Made by a program: the position numbers and the translations under genes. A DNA stretch of 64,000 nt from Paracoccaceae bacterium. GTDB taxonomy: Bacteria > Pseudomonadota > Alphaproteobacteria > Rhodobacterales > Rhodobacteraceae. Where the stretch lies: the NCBI GenBank assembly GCA_012103375.1, contig WLWX01000001.1, positions 2,956,492 through 3,020,491 of the forward strand, written 5' to 3'. This document shows, in pieces, positions 37,266-45,788 of the stretch (its first letter is position 1; every line of letters starts with the position of its first letter). Under the pieces are notes generated by a model. The model saw only the letters and a list, made by a program, of their open reading frames with translations. It was not told where the DNA came from and did no database searches.

Positions 37266-37760
37266 TCAAGCCAGCCCCGCTGGGCAATTAAGTGCACGTG
37301 CAAGAATTTCCGCTTTCTTGTAGGCTTCGTCACGGAAATTACGAACCATCCGCGCAGCGTTTGGCATGCCTTTGACGCGTTTGTCTTTTTCTTCCGCCTG
37401 CAGCCAATCGATCAGCTTTGTAACAACCCGAACCGTTGCCTGCGCGGATTTCTGACCTGTCTTGCAATATATATCGACCTTTACGTCAGCATAAAGAGTC
37501 AGGCTTTTTTCCTTGCGCATGCTTTTCCTGAACGGCACCATCTTGCCATTCTTCTTTGTCTGCCACTTGGCAGAGTCAATGTGGATTGTATAGTTTTTGC
37601 CAGACCAGCGGTTCTTCCGTTCCGGAAATGGGTCCGCGCGACAAACACAGTTTGGATGCGGTCTGCACGGTTCTGCGCCCTCATGATACCCGGCTGCGTT
37701 GTCACAGCGTTCACACCCGCCAGAGCTGATCCACTGATAACCGATCGCTTCTTCAGTCAT
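37266..37760 (-). CDS. Uncharacterised Cys/His-rich protein with phage-head-like motif
   Basis: 164 residues. The N-terminus has CERCDNAAGYHEG followed by PCRPHPNCVCRADP; the H-P-N-C-x-C pattern recalls the C-terminus of MuF/SPP1-gp7-type phage head proteins and could bind zinc. The rest is basic, with KKNGKMVPFRKSMRKEKSLT and a helical C-terminus. It is coupled to the helix-hairpin-helix gene downstream, and about 240 AT-rich bases (37761-37999) lie upstream. I cannot assign a function. Confidence 0.6.
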   Translation of the reverse strand: MTEEAIGYQWISSGGCERCDNAAGYHEGAEPCRPHPNCVCRADPFPERKNRWSGKNYTIHIDSAKWQTKKNGKMVPFRKSMRKEKSLTLYADVKVDIYCKTGQKSAQATVRVVTKLIDWLQAEEKDKRVKGMPNAARMVRNFRDEAYKKAEILARALNCPAGLA

Positions 37761-37999
37761 GACAAGCTATTTCGCTGGCAATATTTTTTGCCCTGTCGGG
37801 AAATGCATTATTTGCTACTGGAAAATTTGTCATAAAGCGTCAAACCTTCTTTATTTGTCCATCGCTTGCCAAAAGGTGGCAATTATTACCATTTCATAAC
37901 TTCAGATATCTGCGCATTAAATACAACGCGTTGAAAGCAGTAGAGTCAATTTCGAATCGGCAGGTGGGACGTTCAAACACGCCCCGCCGCTTTGGCCAA
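37761..37999. other. AT-rich region upstream of the two-gene cassette
   Basis: About 240 bases, clearly richer in A and T than the neighbourhood between 37800 and 37950. It probably contains the promoter of the two leftward cassette genes. GC-rich sequence resumes near 37975, which may mark one edge of the inserted DNA. Confidence 0.45.
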
Positions 38000-38069
38000 T
38001 TAAAACGCCTGCGTCGTGTAATCCACCTCATCCTCATACAACGTATCTTCAATACTCGTCGTATGGGCC

Positions 38070-38287
38070 GATTGTGTTGAAAAACTCCGTTTTAGGGCCT
38101 GAACGATGATTTTTCTTTCCATGCAGCCCGATCCTAAATTTTTGGCGCGGGGGTCGGCCCAAATCGCCTACATGCGCTCACGCGCAGCCATGCGCTGTCT
38201 CGTGGTCAAAGCTTTCCGACTATTTCGCTTCATAGGTTTTCGCAAGAAATCCGCGACGCTCTGATTTCGGAGTTTTTCAACACAATC
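38070..38287. mobile_element. 218-bp MITE, copy C (inside the binding-protein gene)
   Basis: Identical to copies A and B, with target duplication GGCC (38066-38069 and 38288-38291). It sits near the 3' end of the binding-protein gene and provides a new C-terminal coding tail. Confidence 0.93.
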
Positions 38288-39517
38288 GGCCAGCACCAGC
38301 TTTCCGTCTGTCACCTTCGAGATATATTGATGCCCGAAGGTTTGGTGCGTCTTGCCGTTGAAGCGTTTGGCGCCCTGTGGGTGGTCCAGCGAATGCGGCA
38401 TGTCGGACATCGCCTCGACCGCCTCGATCAGTTTGGCGCGGTCGTCCGGGCCTTGGTAATCTGCGGCCTCCATTCCGGCTTTGACGATGTTCAAAGTCTC
38501 CCAACAGCCGAACATGTGGGAATAGGTTGAAACGTCTTTCCGGTCACTGACCGAGGCGCCGTTGTCGTCCACCCCCACTGCCGCGCGGTAGGCTTTGTCG
38601 TAGTCTGACTGGTTGGCCTGGGCATAGCGGGGGTTGCCTTCCCAGAAATAGCTGCCTTCCAGAAATTCGAGGCCAGGGCTGGCCATGTCGACGGCCTCCA
38701 GACTGTCGATGAAGCCGAAGATTTCCGGGCTGCTGGGGCCGAAGAACTCGCCCATTTCCTTGACGAATGTCAGGACGGCGGGGCCGACCATGACGTGGTA
38801 GATCACCTCGGTCTCGCGCGGGATCTGGGGGAAGTATTTGGTGAAGCTGGTCTCGGACGGTGGGATGGCGATATGGGCCAGAACCTCGCCGCCCTGTGCT
38901 TCGATCGCAGCGGTGAAATAGTCGCGGTGGTCGTGGCCGAAGGCGAAATCGGGGAAGATCATTGTGACCTTCTTGCCCAGATTGTCGGCCACAAAGGGGG
39001 CCATCGCCTGCACCTGGCTTTTCACATCCGTAATGCCGGGCTGCAGGGTGTATCGGTTCAGCGCGCCCGAGGCGACGTGGTGGCCCTCGGACACAACGAA
39101 ATAGGGCAGTTTCAGCTCGCCAGCGCGGGGGGCGGAACCGAAGACCACGTGGGAAAACAGCGTGCCGAAGGCGATGTCGCATTCATGCTGCGTGGCGAAT
39201 TTTTCCACGACTTCGGCGCCGCGTTTGGGGTCGGTTCCGTCATCTTCGGCGACGATTTCGACCGGGCGGCCGTTTATGCCGCCCATCTCGTTGATGCGCA
39301 CGACGGCGGCGGTTGTTGAACGGTCGTACCAGCGGCCATAGGCAGCGCCGATACCAGTGCGGTGAACCTGAAACCCGATGCGGATCGGGGCTGAGCTTTG
39401 GGCTTGTGCAAAACCGCTGAGCCCCGGCAAGGCGGCGGCGGCCAGCCCGGTTGCGCCAAGGGTTTTCAGCGCGCCGCGACGGCTGAGTGATGGACGGGAT
39501 GTGTCACGTTTGGTCAT
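38168..39517 (-). CDS. ABC transporter substrate-binding protein (LivJ/UrtA-type), C-terminus replaced by MITE
   Basis: The start is ATG 39517 behind AGGAGG. The N-terminus has a Tat-type signal (SRRGALKTLGATGLAAAALP...AQAQ). The mature part is a Peripla_BP_6 protein: PIRIGFQVHRTGIGAAYGRW, INEMGGINGRPVEIVAEDDG and YISKVTDGKLVLA near its end. The frame then runs into MITE copy C, adding 39 mostly basic residues ([10 protein letters not shown]...RMAARERM). Removing the MITE and one GGCC gives HTTSIEDTLYEDEVDYTTQA-F and a stop at 38000-38002, so 21 residues were lost. Ligand binding may survive. It would feed the LivH/M/G/F importer. Confidence 0.85.
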   Translation of the reverse strand: MTKRDTSRPSLSRRGALKTLGATGLAAAALPGLSGFAQAQSSAPIRIGFQVHRTGIGAAYGRWYDRSTTAAVVRINEMGGINGRPVEIVAEDDGTDPKRGAEVVEKFATQHECDIAFGTLFSHVVFGSAPRAGELKLPYFVVSEGHHVASGALNRYTLQPGITDVKSQVQAMAPFVADNLGKKVTMIFPDFAFGHDHRDYFTAAIEAQGGEVLAHIAIPPSETSFTKYFPQIPRETEVIYHVMVGPAVLTFVKEMGEFFGPSSPEIFGFIDSLEAVDMASPGLEFLEGSYFWEGNPRYAQANQSDYDKAYRAAVGVDDNGASVSDRKDVSTYSHMFGCWETLNIVKAGMEAADYQGPDDRAKLIEAVEAMSDMPHSLDHPQGAKRFNGKTHQTFGHQYISKVTDGKLVLADCVEKLRNQSVADFLRKPMKRNSRKALTTRQRMAARERM

Positions 39518-39608
39518 CTTGAAACCTCCTGTTGATCCGCCCCATCTGACGCGAGGCAACAGGGAAAAACTGTCGGGTTGCCGTTGATATGTCCAGCTAT
39601 TTTTGCGC

Positions 39609-41009
39609 TCAGGCGCCGCGCGCCGTCGCCAGAAGCCACAGACCGAATAACGTGTAGAGCACCATGAACGCGGCCAGCGGCACCTGGCTGAGCATGGTGC
39701 GGCTGCGCGATCTGAACATCTGTGTGGCGCTGTGATGGGCCATGAACACAGCAAGAATATGGGCTGCGACGATAACTCCGGCTTGGGTCTGCCAGATGGC
39801 GCGCACCGGGTCGCGGGACTTCAGGAAGCCGGTTGAGACATAGTGGTCGCCAAGGTTGAGGATGTCGCGGCCAGATTGCAGGGGGTCGGACAGGGCGACG
39901 GCGACGTATTGAATGTTCACCAGAAATGCGACGAGGAAATGGGCCAGATGGTACCCAAGCGCGATTGGCAGCAGCGACAAAGACAGGTGGCCGAACGCCG
40001 CAGAGAATGACGGCGATGGTGCCTGGCTGCGATCCGCTAGCCAAAGCCCGGACCAGACGCAGGCGGCGAACAGGGCGATCAGCAAGGCAACGGCTGCGAC
40101 AAGCCCCAGGGTGGTGCGGCCAATCAGGGCCGAGCGACCGGGGAATTCCAGCGGGTTCACACCGATCTGAACCAACCACCAGAATGTCTCGTTCAATCCA
40201 TCGAAACTACCGATACCCAAGAGGGCGATAATAAAAACAGCAAGGCTGACCGGGGGAGTTGGCAGGTGAAATGCGCGCCAGCCTGAAAGCCCCAACGCCC
40301 AGGCATCGCTGCGGCGTAGGGGCGCAAGGCTGGCAAAAAGACGCAGCAGGATCGTGAAGCACTCGGCCCGCGGCAACCAGATTTCGGCGCCAAACAACAG
40401 GCAGCCGAGGAACATAAGCGACCAATAGGCGGCGACCAAAACCGCCAGACGCGACGGGTCGTCGGGCGCGGGATAGACCAGCGCGAACAGCGCGAATGCG
40501 ATCAGGCTGACGACTCCGGGCCAGTGGCCAAGGCGATCCGGCAAGGCGACGGGTGCCTTGTCTGGTCCGATCAGTGCGGCAAGCCCGCTCCATGGGTTTA
40601 TCCAGGCCCAAAGATCGCCAATAAGGGCCTGTATAACCACAAAACCAATCCAGAACAGCGTCCAGATCGTCAGCGGCAACAGGTTGCCAAGCGGGTCATG
40701 CGGACCGAACCAGCCAATTGCGACCAGGCCAAACACTGCTACTGTAGCGGCAAGGCTGGTGATCCACTGACCTTTTGGACGCCGCGCAACGCCGATCCGC
40801 AGTGGCGTGAAAATACGCTCCAACCAGCGCCCCGGCATCAGGCCGACGATCAGCACCGACAGCGCGACAGCGGCGCAGCCTGACAGGATATAAAGGCGCG
40901 TTGGCAAAAGCAGGACAAATCCGCCTTCGGACGCGTGGGCAAACGCGTCGTCTGCCCAGAATGCGAACGCCAGGAAGCTGAGGCCGGGTAGGATCAACAG
41001 GCGGATCAT
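39609..41009 (-). CDS. Multi-pass membrane protein of the catabolic locus
   Basis: About 466 residues with a signal-like N-terminus (LPGLSFLAFAFWADDAFAHA) and roughly ten membrane segments. HASEGGFVLLLPTRLYILSG and LIGDLWAWINPWSG stand out; there are several conserved-looking His residues (GYHLAHFLVAF, ILAVFMAHH). It faintly resembles proteins annotated as fenitrothion-hydrolase-like, but the role is unknown. It is the first gene of the leftward operon, 91 bases before the binding protein. TTG 41021 is an alternative start. Confidence 0.65.
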   Translation of the reverse strand: MIRLLILPGLSFLAFAFWADDAFAHASEGGFVLLLPTRLYILSGCAAVALSVLIVGLMPGRWLERIFTPLRIGVARRPKGQWITSLAATVAVFGLVAIGWFGPHDPLGNLLPLTIWTLFWIGFVVIQALIGDLWAWINPWSGLAALIGPDKAPVALPDRLGHWPGVVSLIAFALFALVYPAPDDPSRLAVLVAAYWSLMFLGCLLFGAEIWLPRAECFTILLRLFASLAPLRRSDAWALGLSGWRAFHLPTPPVSLAVFIIALLGIGSFDGLNETFWWLVQIGVNPLEFPGRSALIGRTTLGLVAAVALLIALFAACVWSGLWLADRSQAPSPSFSAAFGHLSLSLLPIALGYHLAHFLVAFLVNIQYVAVALSDPLQSGRDILNLGDHYVSTGFLKSRDPVRAIWQTQAGVIVAAHILAVFMAHHSATQMFRSRSRTMLSQVPLAAFMVLYTLFGLWLLATARGA

Positions 41010-41117
41010 CCTGGCAGGCAATCACAGCTGTGGCGGCTTGCCAACAGGTGCAGTTGGCCGTTGACTTCGCGGCGGACACGGACGTCTATTTGACCGGCCG
41101 CTGGGACACAGGACCTG
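41010..41117. promoter_or_regulatory. Divergent promoter region of the catabolic locus
   Basis: Only 108 bases separate the leftward membrane/transporter/enamidase operon from the rightward molybdenum-hydroxylase operon, implying shared control. No perfect operator was identified. Confidence 0.4.
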
Positions 41118-41963
41118 ATGAGTTATCATGCGCCGACATCGCTGGATGACATCTGGCCGCTGCTGGCGGACGGGTCAGCGCGCGTCGTCGCAGGCGGCAC
41201 CGATCTGTTTCCGGCCCAGGGCGATGGGCCGCCGCCTGCCGCGCTATTGGACATCAGCCGAGTGCGCGGCCTGCGCGGGATAGAGCGTGACGGCGACGGA
41301 TGGCGGATTGGCGCCGCGACAACGTGGAGCGATGTGATCACAGCCCCACTGCCGCCGGTATTTGACGGGTTGAAGGCAGCAGCGCGCGAGGTCGGATCGG
41401 TACAAATCCAGAATGTCGGGACAGTTGCCGGAAATCTTTGCAACGCCTCACCCGCAGCGGACGGAGTGCCGCCGTTGCTGACGCTGGAGGCTGACGTGGC
41501 GCTCAGCTCACAAGCCGGGACGCGGCGGATGCCTTTGGGGGACTTTCTGCGGGGGGTTCGTCAGACAGCATTGCGCCCTGAAGAGATATTGACGGCGCTG
41601 CACATACCGGCCCAGCCGACAGGGGCGCGCGGCAGTTTCGCGAAACTTGGCGCAAGGCGGTATCTGGTGATCTCGATCTCGATGGTTGCAGCGAACGTCT
41701 GGCTGGATGACGCCAGGAAAATCGCCGGGGCGCGCGTCGCGGTGGGGGCCTGTTCAGCGGTTGCGCAGCGTCTGTTTGCGCTGGAACAGAGCCTGATTGG
41801 TTTGGAAGCGGCCAACGTTCGGACCCTTGAAATTCCGCCCAGCGCGCTGGCGCCGCTTACCCCGATAGATGACGTTCGGGGCAGCGCGACGTATCGGACC
41901 TTGGCGGTTGAACGGTTAATCAAGGATACTCTTTGCGCGGCATTGGGGCCAGGTGATGGATAA
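41118..41963 (+). CDS. Molybdenum hydroxylase FAD-binding subunit
   Basis: 281 residues. It has ARVVAGGTDLFPAQ (FAD binding), VGSVQIQNVGTVAGNLCNASPAADGVPPLL (the second FAD motif) and FAKLGARRYLVISISMVAAN. It belongs to the xanthine-dehydrogenase/CO-dehydrogenase medium-subunit family and passes electrons from the Fe-S centres to an acceptor. The start is ATG 41118 behind AGGA. It overlaps the next gene by 8 bases. Confidence 0.9.
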   Translation: MSYHAPTSLDDIWPLLADGSARVVAGGTDLFPAQGDGPPPAALLDISRVRGLRGIERDGDGWRIGAATTWSDVITAPLPPVFDGLKAAAREVGSVQIQNVGTVAGNLCNASPAADGVPPLLTLEADVALSSQAGTRRMPLGDFLRGVRQTALRPEEILTALHIPAQPTGARGSFAKLGARRYLVISISMVAANVWLDDARKIAGARVAVGACSAVAQRLFALEQSLIGLEAANVRTLEIPPSALAPLTPIDDVRGSATYRTLAVERLIKDTLCAALGPGDG

Positions 41964-44703
41964 GACCTCCAGCACCCCGGCGACCGGTTTCGTTCTGGAT
42001 GGCACGCCGGTCCTTTGTGAACCGGCGAACGGCGAACGGCTGAGCCATTCGTTGCGGGAACGGTTAGGATCGCGGGACGTCAAGGTCGGTTGCAATGCGG
42101 GCGACTGCGGGGCCTGCACGGTTCTGGTCGATGGCGCGCCGGTCTGCGCCTGCCTGATGCCGACGCAGCAAGCAGCGGGGCGGCAGGTTGAGACGCAGGC
42201 CGGACTGGTCGAGGGCGACCCATTGGCCGCGCGACTGGCAGAGAGCTTTCAAAATCATCAGGCAGCGCAATGCGGGATCTGCACGCCGGGGATGATGGTC
42301 GCGGCTGTGGCGCTGTTGCGCGCAGTTCCTGAACCGACGCCAGATCAGGTCAAGGGTGCGCTGGGCGGCGTGCTTTGCCGTTGCACGGGCTATCGCAAGA
42401 TCATCGGCGCGGTTGTGGATGTGGGGGCGCTGACGGGTGCGCCAGATGGGTCAGGCGCGGTCGGAACCTCGGTCCGGCGGGTTGACGGTGTGGCAAAGGT
42501 CAACGGGACCGAAGCATTTGGCGATGACGTCGCACCGCCGGGGACGCTGTCGCTTCGCATCATCCGCTCACCCCATGCACATGCGGCGTTTGCGATGGGC
42601 GACGTCGCGCGGTTTGTTGCAGAAACGCCGGGGCTGACGACGGTCCTGACGGCGGCGGATGTGCCTGGCCAGAACCGCTTTGGTGTGATTCCCGGATTTG
42701 TCGACCAACCGGTATTTGCAGAAACCACCGCCCGATTTCGCGGAGAGGCTGTCGCCGCCGTCGTTGGAGAGGCCGACGCCATGGCCGCATTTGACGCCGA
42801 CAGTTTTCCCGTGACCTGGACCCCCCTGCCCGCGATGGCGACCCCGCATGAGGCGCTGCTGCCAGACGCCGATCCGCTGAATCCTGACCTGTCAGACAAT
42901 GTGATGTGCAGCGGCTTCGTGCTGCACGGCGACCCGGAGGCCGCGCTGAAAAACGCGGATGTGGTGGTTGAAGGCACGTTCACGACCGGCTTCGTCGAAC
43001 ACGCCTATATCGAACCGGAAGCGGGATATGCTGTGCCGGTCGGCGACCGGATCGAGGTTCACGCCTGCACCCAGGCCCCGGTGATGGATCGGGAAGCGTT
43101 GGAGAGGATTCTGGGCTGGCCAGCCTCTCGCATTCGGATTGTTCCTACGGCGACTGGCGGTGGATTCGGCTCGAAACTTGATGTTTCGGTTCAGCCGTTG
43201 TTGGCGCTGGCGGCATTGAAGACCGGGCAACCGGTCCGGATCGCTTTTTCGCGGCGCGAATCGATGCAATCGACCACCAAGCGGCATCCGTCCCAGATTA
43301 CGGCCCGCGTGGGCGCAACGGCGGAGGGGAAAATCTCGGGCTTTGATCTGAAGGGGGATTTCAACACCGGGGCCTATGCCAGCTGGGGCCCGACCGTATC
43401 GGTGCGCGTGCCGGTCCATGCCTCGGGGCCGTACCGGGTTGCAGACTATCGCGCCAGCGCACGCGCGATTCACACCCATTGCCCCCCGGCGGGCGCGTTT
43501 CGCGGGTTCGGCGTGCCGCAGGGGGCGATTGCGCAGGAATGTCTTTTTGACGAACTGGCCGAAGCGCTGGGAATTGACCCGCTGGAATTCCGTATCCGAA
43601 ATGCGCTGCGCAACGGCGACGCGACAGTCTGCGGCCAGATATTCACGCAAGGTGTCGGGATCGGGGCCTGCGTGGAGGCATTGCGCCCCGCCTGGAAGGC
43701 CGGTCGCGCGGACTGTGCTTCGTTCAACAGATCCGGTGGCCATCTGCGCCGTGGTATCGGTGTTGCATCGGGCTGGTATGGGTGCGGGAATACCGCACTT
43801 GCGAACCCCTCGACAATAAAATCGGGGTTGCGGGCCGATGGGACGTTTGTGCTGCATCAGGGGGCCATGGATATTGGCCAGGGGTCCAACACCGTGATCG
43901 CGCAGATCTTTGCACAGGCCGCGGGCCTGCCGCTGGAGGCTGTAACGCTGGTGGGCGCGGATACGGATGTGACCCCGGACGGCGGCAAAACCTCGGCGTC
44001 GCGCCAAACCTATGTTTCGGGGGCGGCCGCGTTGCGTTCGGGCGCGGCATTGCGCGCGAACCTGCTGGCGCTGGTCAATGCCGGGCCGGAGGCTTTGATC
44101 GCGACAGACGATGGTGTTCTGACCATCCGGGATGGTGAAGAAATGCATAAGTTGTCTCTGAATCGGCTGAAAACGGATTCTGACGGCTATGTCGTCGCGG
44201 CGTGTGAGACCTATGACCCGCCGACCAGCCCGATGGACGAAAACGGTCAGGGCCATCCTTATGCCCAATTCGGCTATGCCGCGCATCTTGCAACGGTAGA
44301 GGTTGATTTGGATCTAGGCACCGTTCGGGCGCTGGGGTTCACGGCGGCCCATGACGTGGGACAGGCGATCAATCCGCTGCTGGTTGAAGGCCAGGTGCAT
44401 GGCGGCATTGCCCAGGGGCTTGGCATGGCACTGATGGAGGAATACCTGCCCGGGCGCACCGAGAATCTGCATGATTACCTTATCCCGACCATTGGGGACA
44501 TCCCGCCGATTGAAACGCATATCATCGAAGAACCGGACGCCCACGGTCCGTACGGCGCCAAGGGACTGGGTGAACATGTGCTGATCCCGACCGCACCTGC
44601 CATTCTGAACGCGATTCATCACGCGACAGGCGTGCGCATCCGGCAGGTTCCGGCAACGCCGTCGGCAGTGCATGCAGCATTGAAGGTTGCCGGTATCGTC
44701 TGA
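41956..44703 (+). CDS. Molybdenum hydroxylase, fused 2Fe-2S and Mo-cofactor subunits
   Basis: 915 residues. Residues 1-160 are the small subunit with two 2Fe-2S centres: Cys 46, 51, 54 and 66 (GCNAGDCGACTVLVDG...CAC), and Cys 106, 109, 141 and 143 (QCGICTPG, CRCTGY). From about 170 on is the Mo-pterin subunit (SVRRVDGVAKVNGTEAFGDD, TGGGFGSKLD, PPAGAFRGFGVPQG, MDIGQGSNTV), ending with the catalytic Glu at about 873 in GAKGLGE. It would hydroxylate an aromatic heterocycle or aldehyde using water. Fe-S and Mo parts are usually separate in three-subunit enzymes; here they are fused while FAD is separate. GTG 41953 is an alternative start. Confidence 0.9.
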   Translation: MDKTSSTPATGFVLDGTPVLCEPANGERLSHSLRERLGSRDVKVGCNAGDCGACTVLVDGAPVCACLMPTQQAAGRQVETQAGLVEGDPLAARLAESFQNHQAAQCGICTPGMMVAAVALLRAVPEPTPDQVKGALGGVLCRCTGYRKIIGAVVDVGALTGAPDGSGAVGTSVRRVDGVAKVNGTEAFGDDVAPPGTLSLRIIRSPHAHAAFAMGDVARFVAETPGLTTVLTAADVPGQNRFGVIPGFVDQPVFAETTARFRGEAVAAVVGEADAMAAFDADSFPVTWTPLPAMATPHEALLPDADPLNPDLSDNVMCSGFVLHGDPEAALKNADVVVEGTFTTGFVEHAYIEPEAGYAVPVGDRIEVHACTQAPVMDREALERILGWPASRIRIVPTATGGGFGSKLDVSVQPLLALAALKTGQPVRIAFSRRESMQSTTKRHPSQITARVGATAEGKISGFDLKGDFNTGAYASWGPTVSVRVPVHASGPYRVADYRASARAIHTHCPPAGAFRGFGVPQGAIAQECLFDELAEALGIDPLEFRIRNALRNGDATVCGQIFTQGVGIGACVEALRPAWKAGRADCASFNRSGGHLRRGIGVASGWYGCGNTALANPSTIKSGLRADGTFVLHQGAMDIGQGSNTVIAQIFAQAAGLPLEAVTLVGADTDVTPDGGKTSASRQTYVSGAAALRSGAALRANLLALVNAGPEALIATDDGVLTIRDGEEMHKLSLNRLKTDSDGYVVAACETYDPPTSPMDENGQGHPYAQFGYAAHLATVEVDLDLGTVRALGFTAAHDVGQAINPLLVEGQVHGGIAQGLGMALMEEYLPGRTENLHDYLIPTIGDIPPIETHIIEEPDAHGPYGAKGLGEHVLIPTAPAILNAIHHATGVRIRQVPATPSAVHAALKVAGIV

Positions 44704-44777
44704 GCCTGTCTGGTCGCGGCAAACCCAACGGCCCGCAAGGTCGGCGGATGACAGATCCAACCCGACGACCGACCACT

Positions 44778-45788
44778 CTACCGGGCGCGGAGCGAGCCGC
44801 GCCGGATCAATTCGCAGGCAAGTTCGATCCGCGTCGGCGCGGCGATCGGGTCTTTGATTTGGGTCAGAAGCGTATCCGCCGTGGCGATTGACATCTGATC
44901 AGTGGGCTGGCGCACGGTGGTCAGATCATAGGTCGGCCAGGCCGCCATCGGCACATCGTCAAAGCCAATGACGGACAGATCCTCGGGGATCCGAAGCCCA
45001 AGCTCGAACCGCAATACATCCATGACCGCAAAGGCCATGTGGTCATTGGCAACAAAGATCGCGTCGCGCCTGTTCCCGGGCGCCGACATAAGATCGCGGG
45101 CGGCCTGTCGCGCGGCTTCGGTCTCAAAATTGCCCACGGCGCGGCCATTCAGCGTCAGCCCCGCCTGGGCGAGGCCTGCGCGAAACCCGGCTTCGCGATC
45201 CTGCTGTGTCGACGCGCCTTCCCATCCTGCAACATAGGCCACATTGCGGTGACCTGTTTCAGCCAGCAACCGCGCCACCTGCTTTCCCCCCGCCACATTG
45301 TCCGAGGTGACTGACGTCACATTCGCGCCCGGCTGGGTGCGGTTGAACAGAACCACCGGGATGCCAGCCTGCCGACATTGTTCGGTCAGGTCAGAAGACA
45401 TCGCGACCGAGGCCAGAATCAGACCATCAACCTGATAATCCAGAATCTCTCGTAATACGTCATCCACATCACCGGCTGTTTTCGGCGCCATGAACATCAA
45501 CACGTGGTAGCCGCGCTGCTTGAGTTGGTGTGACAGCGCCTTGATCGCCTGCGGATAGAAAAAGTTATCGAGGTAGGCGACGACAAGGCCGATGATCCGG
45601 CTGTTGCCGGTGATCAGGGACCGGGCAAGCGCGTTGGGGCGATAGCCAAGCTCGGACGCGGCTTTGCGAACACGTTCGGCCATTTGGGGTGAAACGGATG
45701 CGCCTTGCGTAAAAACACGGCTGACGGCGGATCGGCTGACCCCGACACGCTCAGCAACTTCGCGCGAGGTTGCGATGGGTTGGGTCAC
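44778..45788 (-). CDS. LacI-family transcriptional regulator
   Basis: 336 residues. The helix-turn-helix is ATSREVAERVGVSRSAVSRV with the hinge region GYRPNALARSLITG, then a periplasmic-binding-like effector domain (IIGLVVAYLDNFFYPQAIKA, IFVANDHMAFAVMDVLR, VIGFDDVPMAAWPTYDLTTV). The start is GTG 45788, overlapping the stop of the ATPase gene upstream in the same operon (GTGA). It probably represses from the palindromes at 46847-46866 and 46975-46990 and responds to a sugar-like ligand. Confidence 0.9.
   Translation of the reverse strand: MTQPIATSREVAERVGVSRSAVSRVFTQGASVSPQMAERVRKAASELGYRPNALARSLITGNSRIIGLVVAYLDNFFYPQAIKALSHQLKQRGYHVLMFMAPKTAGDVDDVLREILDYQVDGLILASVAMSSDLTEQCRQAGIPVVLFNRTQPGANVTSVTSDNVAGGKQVARLLAETGHRNVAYVAGWEGASTQQDREAGFRAGLAQAGLTLNGRAVGNFETEAARQAARDLMSAPGNRRDAIFVANDHMAFAVMDVLRFELGLRIPEDLSVIGFDDVPMAAWPTYDLTTVRQPTDQMSIATADTLLTQIKDPIAAPTRIELACELIRRGSLRAR

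Noticed and set aside
37266-37760. Prophage on the basis of the HPNCVC motif
   Set aside because: No other phage genes are present near it; the motif alone is too short.
35747-38287. Composite transposon formed by MITE copies B and C around the two-gene cassette
   Set aside because: Each MITE has its own 4-bp duplication, and gene sequence of the importer lies between each MITE and the cassette, so the cassette did not arrive between the MITEs.
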